The notes beneath the pieces are model-generated. The model had not been told where the DNA came from. It made no database searches and was given only the letters and a program-made list of their open reading frames with translations. A stretch of 64,000 nt of DNA from positions 27,907,013 through 27,971,012 of the forward strand of contig CM043968.1 in the NCBI GenBank assembly GCA_014529385.2, read 5' to 3'. A program made the translations under genes and the position numbers. Positions 38,466 through 48,016 of the stretch are shown in pieces. The stretch is from Adiantum capillus-veneris. Its lineage: Eukaryota; Streptophyta; Polypodiopsida; Polypodiales; Pteridaceae. Numbering within the stretch: position 1 is the first letter of the stretch; each line of letters opens with the position of its first letter.

Positions 38466-39975
38466 TGTTGGCGTTTCAAGCCCGGATTTAGTGTCAGCCC
38501 GTGGGAACATCTCCCAAAGGCATGCAGTTCAAAGAGCCAGTTTGCATGACAACTTTTGCTATATATTGTAAGGTTGTACAAAGGAAGATAATAATATAGC
38601 GTGTTTTTTCCCTTGCAGTGTCAAATATCTCTCTCCACTCTTGTTCATCCCTCTCGTTCTTCTCTCTGCATGCTCATCATGGCTTCTCGTCTACTTCGCC
38701 ATCATTCCCCATAGGCTGTGCACCTACCACCTAGTATCAGAGCTTGTAAGCATTGCTGGGACAACCTCTCAAGACGCTGTGGGCACATCAACACTGGCGG
38801 ACGTTGCAGGCAGACAAGCATGGGCATCTCAAGACGTTGGTCAACGGCTAGGGTGTTGGCAAGCGAAGGCACATCAACCTCGGACAGGCAGGGAGCACTA
38901 GACTGCATCTCAAAACGCTGTCAAGCACAGGTTTTCAAAATGCATTATAATTTCTCAGTGAGCTGTCGAGGACGATTTTCAAAACGGCCTTGTCAATAAA
39001 GGTGAATGTAGCCTTCAAGGTGATTCTTAGCAAAGTGGTGGTGATCTTGGTGGTTTTGAAAGTGACCAATTTAGAGTACACAGAGATACTCCTCTAGTTT
39101 TTAGTGTGCAACATGTCCAAAGGCACATGCTTGTTTTTGGTTGCTTGGAATGGCATGCACTTGTATGTATCCATTCTTAAATGACAGTATCCAAAGCTTT
39201 ACATTGGATATGTATGCCATCTATGCCCAATTTTGTGGCTTTTCTTGTCAATCGGATAAAGCTAGCAATGAGGCAAGCGATGAAGAACATGAAGATCTGC
39301 TTTCAGAATGCAGGACAAGATTTCACAAACTATTTTTACCAGTTTAGTGTGCTAGATTTGTCATATTTTATCTATTGTCAAAACCATTATACAATTTTTA
39401 GTCAAAGCCTTGTTTCCAAACAATCAATTTTTTGTTCAAGTCGTATTTTGTTCTGCTTCTCATGAGGTTACTTGGTACACCTTGACCTCAAGGTTTGGTA
39501 GTGAACTAAAAATTCCATTTATTAATAGCTAATTTTTTGACCTACATCCTATCTGTTCAAGGGGGGGTTTACAATCATAGTACCAGGTTATGGATACACA
39601 AAAAATCCTTGGTTGTGAGAGAACCTAAAACTCACGGTTGACGACTACACCAAAAACTTGAGGTATCATGAGTGGTCTGTTTAGTTCGGGCTTGAGGGGG
39701 GGGGGGATTGTTGAGTTTTCAAGCCTGGAATCAGTGTGTTAGCCCATGGGAACATCTTCCAAAGGCATGCAGTTTGGAGAGCCAGTTTGGATGGCAACTT
39801 TTGCTATATATTGTAAGGTTTTACAAAGGAAGATAATAACATAGCGTGTTTTTTTTCTTTGCAGTGTCGAATATCTCTCTCCTCTCTTGTTCATCCCTGT
39901 CGTTCTTCTGCTTGCACGTTCACCATGGCTGCTTGTCCACTTCGCCATCATCCCCCATAGGCTGTGCACCTAACA
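38466..39975 (+). mobile_element. TRIM-like non-autonomous LTR retrotransposon (1,510 bp)
   Basis: Two LTRs, 38466-38729 (264 bp) and 39709-39975 (267 bp), begin TGTTG and end ACCA or AACA. A primer binding site CTAGTATCAGAGC, the initiator-Met type, follows the left LTR. A run of Gs (polypurine tract, about 39694-39707) precedes the right LTR. The flanks are the 5-bp duplication CTAAT at 38461-38465 and 39976-39980. The interior of about 980 bp encodes no pol protein. It was mobilised by another element's enzymes and inserted into the gypsy LTR after that LTR arrived. Confidence 0.85.
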
Positions 39976-40596
39976 CTAATTTCCCCAAAAATTACGTGAA
40001 AAGACAATTTTTGTATGTAATTTGTTAGAGATTTATTTATTAAAAATCATGCATGCACAAAAAAATCACATAAAATTTCAATCGGATGCGTACTTAATAC
40101 TTAATTAGCTATTGATTAGTAAGATTTATAGTCTTAGCTGATTTTATAGTCCCTAATTACTAATTAACTAAAATTAATGACTCATGAATGACTATGTTCA
40201 ATTCACTTGATGATACAAGCATTTCTAGGTCCATGCGTGCATAGATAGAGCAAGTATGAGTGAGTAATGAGCATGCATGAGAGATTTTTGTAGATTTTAG
40301 ATATTCTTATCATTCCTAGAGGCTTTATGCATGTGAGAATCATGCATGCAAGAGCTGCATGCTACAAAGCATGAATGGTTACGTAAAATTCTAGAGAGAT
40401 AAAAATCACTAATTTTGATAAGAGAGAGAGAGAGAGAGAGAGAGAGTCTTTTGAGCATAAGAGAGTGCATACGTGTACCAAAATTTGAATTTGTTTACCT
40501 TTGGATTCCCGCTTTGCAAGCCTCAAGGCGTTGATCGCAAATTGCTTCCTCATCGCCTCGTTAGTCGTCTCGCTTGAACCACCTCTACCTTCACAG

Positions 40597-40610
40597 GTGT
40601 GTGTGTGTGT

Positions 40611-40691
<81 letters not shown>
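40597..40691. repeat. compound microsatellite (GT)n(GA)n inside the gypsy 5' LTR
   Basis: A short GT run, then TTTAT, then an approximately 75-bp GA run. The matching site in the other LTR (31505-31575) has two GT runs and no GA run. Confidence 0.9.
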
Positions 40692-40693
<2 letters not shown>

Positions 40694-41148
40694 TTTAACA
40701 GATTCTCCTTCTCCTGAAGAGCTATCAAAGCATGCAATGTATTTTGTGAGGGACCTAGGGGTCCTTATATAGGGTATGAGAGCTCCCATGCAGATTGGAG
40801 TGAATTCCACGTGGTGGGAGGCAGGCCTGCAAGAGGAGGGGGCACCCCTTGTTGAGAACTGGACATGTGGCAGCCCATGCACAGTTCCCCCACCCTTCCC
40901 TTTTTTAGTTTTGGGCCCCAACTTTCAAGTGACCTAGAATGCACATCCGGGCTCGGTTTCGGGTGCGATCAGGTATATTGGAAAGCTCATTTTGGGGAGT
41001 ACAACGGGCACTTATCGACACACACTTCTATTTCCTATGGTTGAACCCAAAAATTCATGAAAATGGATACTTAAGTTCATTGAAATTGCACCTTTAACAA
41101 TTTATCAATGGTTACAGTTGTTGCCTGGGCCAGACACATTATAGGTGT

Positions 41149-41692
41149 ACAAGAAAAAGTACATGAAAAAAGATTACGAGCCTAAGTTTAAGGCTAGATT
41201 TTTTTCTAAAGGCTTTAAGCAGAAGAAAGGCATAGGTTTTGACAAGATTTTTTCTCCAATAGTCAAGATGAGTACACTACATCTTGTGCTTGGTTTAGTA
41301 GCCATTGAGGACACGGAATTGGTCCAAATGGATGTGAATCCAATGTTTCTTCACGTGAATCTTGAAGGAGTTGTCTAACATGAAGCAACCAAAAGGTTCT
41401 GAGATAAAGCCTAAGAAGCCAACAAGGGTGAACTGCTGTGTAGACAAATGTTTGTATGGTCTAAAGCAAGGTTCAAGGAAGTGGTACATCAAGTTTGACA
41501 AGTACATTCAATCCCAAGGTTATGTAAGGAGCCAATAAGATCATTGCTTATGCACAAGGAGGTTGAACGACGGCTCCCTCATCATTCTTATCTTGTACGT
41601 GGATGACATGCTTATAGTCGGGAAGTCAAAAGATGCGATTGCACTTCTCAAGAGAGATTGTAAGCATGGAATGTTTGAATGATTGCCATATT
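41149..41692 (+). pseudogene. copia-1, fragment 2 (reverse transcriptase)
   Basis: This continues fragment 1 directly. The plus strand reads YKKKYMKKDYEPKFKARF, FDKIFSPIVKM and VQMDVN, then after a stop LYGLKQGSRKWY and LILYVDDMLIVG with an intact YVDD catalytic motif near 41603. About 75 residues downstream of the RT core are missing before the next insertion. It ends at the target site GCCATATT of the 767-bp element. Confidence 0.85.
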
Positions 41693-42459
41693 CCCGAGGG
41701 ATTCACCATGGAAAACTTGCCGCACCACGTAAGTGCAGGGGAGGGGGGTATTTTTACAAGTTACATAAGTGTATAAGTTAGGGACAGGCCCCCAACAATT
41801 TATCTCCCAAGCTTAAAAATAAGGGAGGGGGTATCATATTTAGGGGTGGGGGGTTGGAACAAGTGAGAAAAGGGGAAAATGAGAGGAAGTTTTTGTGTTT
41901 CAAAATCATGGCTTCCTAAAAGAGTCTGCCCTCAAACTTGTGAGTCAATAGCTACAAAGATACATGTAAGAACTAACACTGCTTTGTATCAATTGCTTGT
42001 TGTGTGATTATAGTACATTTTTTGAGGGATGAAAGCTATAAAGAGTTTGTATAGATGCAAATTTACACGAAGAACCTAACACAACTTTATAACCATGTTT
42101 CTTGACTAATTTAGATGGGTTAGAATTGAACGAGTAGCTAGAGTGCAAGCTGAACAAGCACATAGTTTGAAAGTCAAACTAAGAAACATTGAGGGTACAT
42201 CTAGTTATCAACAGAAGTGGTTCCTTAGTACATTTCCAGTCACTATGCTACACGCTCTTTGACTAGCTTTACTCAATTAGATCACGTGAGACATAGATTT
42301 TATATGTAAGATAGGAGTATGATAGTTTTTTGCATCGATTGTCATATAAGCATAGAAAGGGGGGTCATATTTCCTAATATGAGTCGTCTATAGGGGTTTT
42401 ATCAAAGTTGTCCGCTCGCAGGTGGCGTCCTGTTTTGTATATAGAGTGAATCCCTCGAG
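41693..42459. mobile_element. 767-bp non-autonomous TIR transposon inside copia-1
   Basis: The ends are inverted 14-bp repeats, CCCGAGGGATTCAC and, read inward from the right, CTCGAGGGATTCAC. They are flanked by the 8-bp duplication GCCATATT (41685-41692 and 42460-42467), or 9 bp if the following C is counted. Removing it joins copia codons into a PYSS block. An 8-bp duplication suggests hAT and a 9-bp one suggests MULE. No ORF is recognised inside. Confidence 0.8.
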
Positions 42460-42467
42460 GCCATATT

Positions 42468-42572
42468 CTTCGAAAGTTGCCAGTCTCATGTTTGCCATGG
42501 TTAGCACACGACCACATATTGCATTTGTAGTGGGAGTGGTCAACAAGTATATGGAAAATCTAGGCCAAAATC
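42468..42572 (+). pseudogene. copia-1, fragment 3 (end of reverse transcriptase)
   Basis: The plus strand reads SLMFAMVSTRPHIAF, VGVVNKYMENLGQN, the conserved tail of the copia reverse transcriptase. The next codon is interrupted after the TC at 42571-42572 by the 9,959-bp transposon. The reading continues as HWEEVKHILRYIKG at 52532. Confidence 0.9.
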
Positions 42573-42592
42573 CATTAGGAAAAATATGAACC
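42573..42592 (+). repeat. left terminal inverted repeat of the H3-encoding transposon
   Basis: 20 bp, CATTAGGAAAAATATGAACC, immediately preceded by the target duplication TC. Confidence 0.92.
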
Positions 42593-43154
42593 CTCTAGGG
42601 GCCCTTTGGGATTAAGGTTAATTAGAGGCCAACCAATGAGAAGAGGGTGGTGGACACACTCTATGCCCTCAAAAATGTAGGGGGACAAAGTAGTCTTACA
42701 CTTTTTAAATGGGCTCTTACCTAGTGAGAAGGTGGGGTGGGGAGGGGGGGGGGGTGGGCCATATGGAACCTCCAACTTCCCTCCTTTTTGATCCGGTTTT
42801 GAAAAAATCCCAAAAATTTGAAATTTTTCAAAAATTTCAAAACTCAAATTTCATCTTCTGAAAACCCCCCTAAAACTATTTTATGGTCAAAAAAGCATTT
42901 TTTGATCTCAAAAAGTCAAAACGTGCATCCAAAAACCCTAAAATTCAAAATTTTAAAAAAAATTTTAAAAAATCTTTTTTTGCTATCCACAGCTCCCCCA
43001 AAATTAGTTATTAGGCAAAAAGGGATTTTCTCTCTCTAGAACCTCTTTTCCAACCCCTCCTTGGTTGCAACCATCACACTCATCCTCTACTCCAACACTC
43101 TCTCTCTTTACACCATCTCCATTGCTGCAGCAAGGAAGCTCCTCTCTCCTCCCC

Positions 43155-43262
43155 TACCACCTTCCATTGCCACACCAAGCAAGGCTTATCCACCTTCTCC
43201 TCCCAGTGCCACACCAAGCAAGGGTTGTCCACCTTCTCCTCCCATTGCCACAAGGGTTGACC
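43155..43262 (+). repeat. short tandem repeat in the leader of gene 1
   Basis: About two and a half copies of a 50-bp unit containing CCATTGCCACACCAAGCAAG and CCACCTTCTCCTCCCA. It lies in the pyrimidine-rich stretch just upstream of the gene 1 start and is probably 5' untranslated sequence. Confidence 0.7.
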
Positions 43263-43344
43263 ATTTTCTCATATCACTTTATCACACCTACATTGTAGCA
43301 ACAAGCAAGGTTCTTCTCCTCCTCCTAGTTTGGTTTGCTCAACC

Positions 43345-44685
43345 ATGGCCAACTCTACTTCGCAAAGGCGACCAAAGGATGAGGTCACAGCACTTGCATG
43401 CCACAACACTAGAGGTGTAGATGATGAGTGGGTGCCACAAGAGTTCACCAAAGGTGCTTGGGTATACATGCAACCATCTGCTGTTGGCCCTCATCGTGTG
43501 CGGAATCGTGCAAACTTGGATCTTCATTGGAAAGGAAAGCTCCTTGGCTTCAAGAACCGCAAAGACAAGGGGACCATAGCCATTGTGCAACATGTTTTCT
43601 CAATGTCAACCATGCACTTGCAACAACCACCTCGATTTCCAACACATTGTAAGTACATGTTTTGAGAATACAAAGCTAGGTGTGAAATCACAGTGTAATG
43701 TTATTATGGATTCATACTTAACATTTGTCATGCATTTATAGTCATATTTCCATCCACGTTGGTGGAGGAGCAGCCACTACATAGTCTCTCCGGCACATTC
43801 AATGCTATACATGCGGATATTGGAGCAATAATGTTCCCGCATCTTTGCCCAACCAAATTGGTTCAAAGAAGGATTTTCTTCTATTCTCACTCCTATATTT
43901 TCCCTACTTCTACACAAGCATTTGGAACGCTTGAACCCATCAAAGTAACTTCCTTATTAAGTATGGAGTGGCCGGTCCCAGATTTGTGGTCGGTAGCATC
44001 TTTCAAGCAAAAGATGATAATGGATGTCCAAAACTCTTTGAAATACTCTAAAGCTTCTAGGTCTGTGGGCTTGAGCTGGTGTTTGCCTATTCATTGTTTT
44101 GTGCACATTTTTAAAGAGTTTGGATTTGTGGAGACTACCACAATGCTTGTATGTAAAGATGCGCATTACGAGGAATTAGGAAGGCTTTTAGAAGAGGACT
44201 GGGGTTTTGTGGAGGGCATGCACAACGGGGACCGGTACCGTTGTAAGGTTGGAGCTTCAGGTATTGGAATGCGCTATTTGAAATCCCGCACCTCCTTGTA
44301 CATTCGATTTCACTATGATCGTTGGATGTGCAAGCTTGGAGTGTGGACTCCCTTACAGGGTGTAGATGGCGCTATTGCAAGCTTTGACATTGCAGTGAAG
44401 ATGCCCAACGATGCTTTGGAGGCAGTCCAAGTGAACAAGCATTGGACTCTCAGTAATGTTCGAGAACATTTGGTTATTATGGGTTTTGAGGCCCTTCAAC
44501 AAGCACAATTTCGTTTACAAGGTCACAAGGTGAGAATCCTTCCACCACATTTTCAATACATCATGGTTTGTCGATCATTAGATGCTTATTGTAATGAATG
44601 TCCGCAGATTGGGAAGAGAATGGAAGACAAATTGAAGGTCGAGGAGGACTGGGGGATAGATGGAACTATGCTATCGATCTTATAA
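43345..44685 (+). CDS. transposon gene 1: unknown protein, 415 aa, two exons
   Basis: Exon 1 is 43345-43648 and exon 2 is 43742-44685. The 93-bp intron begins GTAAGT and ends TTTATAG, and splicing keeps the frame (phase 1), giving 416 codons including the stop. This is the only one of the four transposon genes without a premature stop. The start is the ATG in an ACCATGG context (MANSTSQRR). I recognise no domain. Features seen are a basic N-terminal part (HWKGKLLGFKNRKDKG), a block FKEFGFVETTTMLVCKDAHYEE, a YLKSRTSLYIRFHYDRW stretch and a C-terminal half ending with a Cys pair and an acidic EEDWG. It precedes gene 2 by 245 bp on the same strand. It could be a DNA-binding or accessory transposition protein; that is inference from position only. 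Confidence 0.75.
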
Positions 44686-44839
44686 CTTTGTAACTCTTGC
44701 AATTTTCATATTGATCCCCGCTGTAATCAACATGATTTGCTTCGGCAAATCATGCCTTTGAATATAATTTTTTGCATTGGGATGAGAAATCATTTTTTGG
44801 TGAAAGTGCCTTTTTTTTAATGTCTTAAAAAAAGGGTAC

Positions 44840-44850
44840 ATTATAAAAGG
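44840..44850 (+). promoter_or_regulatory. TATA box of gene 2
   Basis: The TATAAAAGG box lies about 85 bp upstream of the gene 2 ATG at 44931, followed by a pyrimidine-rich leader. The spacing suits a plant core promoter with a short 5' untranslated region. Confidence 0.55.
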
Positions 44851-44930
44851 GGGGCCACCTAACTCATTCACTATTTTCACTTTTGCAACTCCTGAGCTCC
44901 TCCACTCTCTATCCACACCCCAGGCTAAAC

Positions 44931-46508
44931 ATGGATGCTGCCACAGCCTCTGCATCTGTACCCACATCCACCCCTTTGTCACGCTTCATCCTCTTCCTCG
45001 AGGACACCAAATACAAAGGGAAGTTGGACCTCCACACCTTTTTTACTCATCTCCCTGACCTTGACGCCACAGTTGCCCTTCACATGGATGCATTTGAGGA
45101 GATTTCTGCGTTCATGGAGGAGCACATCATAAAATATTCTGTATCTATCCCCCCACATGCAGGGATCTGGGTGCCTTGCGATCTTTTGCGCTATATACAC
45201 AAAGGTGATCGCCCATTCGCCAAGCGGTTGCAACGATTCCAAGAAATTGCAACCAATGCAGGCCATTACTTGGACGAGCAAGCCCCTGGGGTGTCAGCGC
45301 TCAAGAAGCGCAAGTTGGGGGTGGAGTACCTTTCTCGGCTCGCAACATTTATCTTCTTGGTGAGCGAGGAACCTGATTTGGAGGAGCTCCGCTTACCACA
45401 CCTTCAAGTTGGGTCCTTTATCAAGGACACCAAGGAGCAGCAGGTTATCCCCATGAACCCTGCAGCGGAATGAAAAGCACACCAGCTGGAGTACCCTAGG
45501 GGTCTTGAGGAAGTGGTTGAGAAATCCATAGTTGCGGCTGGCCCTAGTGACACTCCAGTGCCACTACCACTGACGGATGTGGCTATCCCAGAGGTAGAAA
45601 TTAGCCGCTTCTCCTCAGTGTTAGTGGATGGGGAGGAGTTTGTGTTCCTGCATGATTTGGAAAAAGCATTTGGCCTGCGCATGGATGAATGCTTGAGCGT
45701 GCTATGCAACAACAGCAAATGTCCCTTAGACAATACGCCAGATGCCCTAGAAAGCAAGCTCTTGCCAGATGGGGACTCTGTTGCTGACACTATTGCAGTT
45801 GTATGTGCGGAGGTCCTGGCAGCAGAGCAGTTGCACGTGGCTGATGAAGATTTCCAAGCCACGCAAGCCAAGGTTGAGGCTGCTAGGATGCCTATGCCAT
45901 TATGCAACCTCCCATCTGATGATCCAAAGCTTGTATCTGTGGTGCATGGGACCATTGACTTGGATGCAAAGGGCAACAGGGAGGAGGATGACAAGGAGCA
46001 GGAGGTAAACTGTATCCTAATTTTCATGTTACTATTTTATCCTTCGTTGTCTTTTTTCTCAACCTTCATCGGTTTATGACAGGATGTTGTGGAGGTTGAT
46101 GATTTTGCTGCAAGGACGGGTGGCAAGCGGACGGGCTTTGGACCTCAAGCTTCCCTTGCGCATTACCTCGGACAACTCCCCCCTGGCGATGTGGCCATTA
46201 TCCATAATGAATTTCCTCCCCAAGCCCATTTTATGACTTGGTCGTTAAAAGCTTTGAGTAAGTTTTTGTGTTTGAGTACCATTGCTCAAACTGCGCATCA
46301 AGTGTTCCTAGTGCGTAGATCCCTTGTATGCACAGCGTTTGGCACTGGCTTTCGTGGTAAAGTGCTTGCCCAGATAGGGATACATGCTTCCATTGGCTCA
46401 ACTGACCCAAATGCCATAGCGCAGTCCCTCTTGACTGGGGAGTTGCCTTACGCGCAAAATAGGCGCCAGGAAATGGTCAAAAAAATTCTGAACTCCTTAG
46501 ATACATGA
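44931..46508 (+). pseudogene. transposon gene 2: unknown protein, 499 codons, one premature TGA
   Basis: Exon 1 is 44931-46004 and exon 2 is 46083-46508. The 78-bp intron starts GTAAAC and ends GACAG at phase 0. The combined length is 1,500 nt. One in-frame TGA at 45471-45473 (codon 181) interrupts an otherwise open frame, and the frame resumes without shift (KAHQLEYPRG). CGA to TGA is the simplest origin. No family is recognised. The first part is helix-rich with LLRYIHKGDRPFAKRLQRF. The middle holds an EFVFLHDLEKAFGL block and a Cys pair, followed by acidic EEDDKEQE. The last part has VFLVRRSLVCTAFGTGFRGK. Translation from the first ATG would give a 180-residue product. It is arranged head to tail with gene 1. 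Confidence 0.7.
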
Positions 46509-46639
46509 TGTAAAATCACCGTGCTAGAAGGAATAAAAAATATTTGAAATTGTCTCTCTATATTGCAAATTCTTTTCAATCTGATTTGTCAATCTTGAAA
46601 ATTGTTTCAATTGGTGATATGAATTGTTTTTTGACTTTG

Positions 46640-47910
46640 TTATTTCAAGGTATGTAATTGCAGTCAATTTGAGTATAATTGTGATTTTTAAGTACCCTAG
46701 GGGGTTAGATTAGCCTATAAGGTGCAAAAAATGCATGGCCACAAGGGCGCGCAAATGGCCCATCCATCAGTTTTGGATGGGCCATTTGCGCGCCCTTGTG
46801 GCCAGGCATTTTTTTGCCCCTTATAGGCCAATCTACCCCCTAAGGTACTTAAAAAGCACAAAGTTATTGCAATGGATTGGTTTTGCAGCATTCATTTAAA
46901 TGCAACCTTTTTATGGAAATTTCAGTATATGTTCACACTCAAGGACATTAGAAAAGCTCAAATCAATTATGAAATGAAGTTTCCAGCAAACTATCACTTG
47001 CTTTAGTTCTACCTACTACACCCTTGCACCAAAAAGTCAAATTACATTGGACACTTGGTTTCCCAATATGTTATTTGTTTTGATATCCTATAAGGAATTC
47101 AAAGCTTGAAATGACAAAAAAAAAGGTGTCCATAAGGATCCATATAAAATATTGATGCAAAACCAATCCATTGCAATAAATTTGTGCTTTTTAAGTACCC
47201 TAGGGGGTAGATTGGCCTATAAGGGGCAAAAAAAGGCCTGGCCACAAGGGCGCGCAAATGGCCCATCCATCAGTTTTGGATGGGCCATTTGCGCGCCCTT
47301 GTGGCCAGGCATTTTTTTGCCCCTTATAGGCCAATCTACCCCCTAGGGTACTTAAAAAGCACAAATTTATTGCAATGGATTGGTTTTGCATCATTCATTT
47401 AAATGCAACCTTTTTATGGCAATTCCAGTATATGTTCACACTCAAGGACACTTGAAAAGCTCAAATCAATTATGAAATGAAGTTTCCAGCAAACTATCAC
47501 TTGCTTTAGCTCTACCTACTACACCCTTGCACCAAAAAGTCAAATTACATTGGACACTTGGTTTCACAATATGTTATTAGTTTTGATATCCTATAAAGAA
47601 TTCAAAGCTTGAAATGACCAAAAAAAGGTGTCCATAAGGATCCATATAAAATATTGATGCAAAACCAATAGGTTTTAGGAAATTTGGTTATTTTAAGTAC
47701 CCTTGGGGGTAGATAAGCCTACAAGGGGCAAAAAAAAGGCTTGGCCACAAGGGCGCGCAAATGGCCCATCCATCAGTTTTGGATGGGCCATTTGCGCGCC
47801 CTTGTGGCCAAGCCTTTTTCTGCCCCTTGTAGGCTTATCTACCCCTAAGGTTACTTAAAATGCACAAATTTACTGAAACTGACTACAATTACATACAGAA
47901 CTTGAAATTA
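46640..47910. repeat. three large palindromes in a tandem array between convergent genes
   Basis: Palindromes lie at 46689-46852, 47154-47392 and 47690-47861. All share near-identical arms around GGCCACAAGGGCGCGCAAAT and GGCCCATCCA with a 7-base loop TCAGTTT. The middle one is almost perfect over 239 bp. The spacers (46869-47153 and 47380-47665) are direct repeats of each other, so the array has a unit of about 500 bp. The outer flanks, GTATGTAATTG-AGTCA on both sides, are also inverted. Nothing here codes for protein: open frames in this stretch are mirror artefacts. The array separates the 3' ends of genes 1-2 from those of genes 3-4. Confidence 0.9.
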
Positions 47911-48016
47911 CAAAGATAATAGACAGAGTAGGCACAACTGTTGATCATATTGTCATTGGAAAGTCAAATCATTACAAAGATAAGGGTGTGTAATACAAAA
48001 AGAGGGGTAACTTCGG

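Larger units (their letters stand above)
37270..41143 (-). mobile_element. 5' LTR of the minus-strand gypsy element (2.36 kb, with a TRIM inside)
   Basis: On the plus strand it begins TGTAACATCGTCGACC and ends GGCCAGACACATTATA, followed by the target duplication GGTGT at 41144-41148 that matches 25371-25375. Without the inserted TRIM and its 5-bp duplication the LTR is 2,359 bp. On the minus strand a TATA box (ACCCTATATAAGG) at 40762-40775 would start the element's RNA. It contains microsatellites at 40417-40446 and 40597-40691. Confidence 0.85.

Noticed and set aside
45471-45473. Programmed read-through or selenocysteine at the in-frame TGA
   Set aside because: Three of the four genes have similar stops, all explained by C-to-T. 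No stop-context signal or recoding structure was seen, and plants lack selenocysteine.
47152-47394. A 64-residue peptide readable almost identically on both strands
   Set aside because: It is the mirror image produced by the perfect palindrome, not a gene.
46689-47861. CRISPR-like or bacterial repeat array
   Set aside because: Only three units, each a long palindrome with about 300-bp spacers that are themselves repeats, in a plant nuclear sequence.
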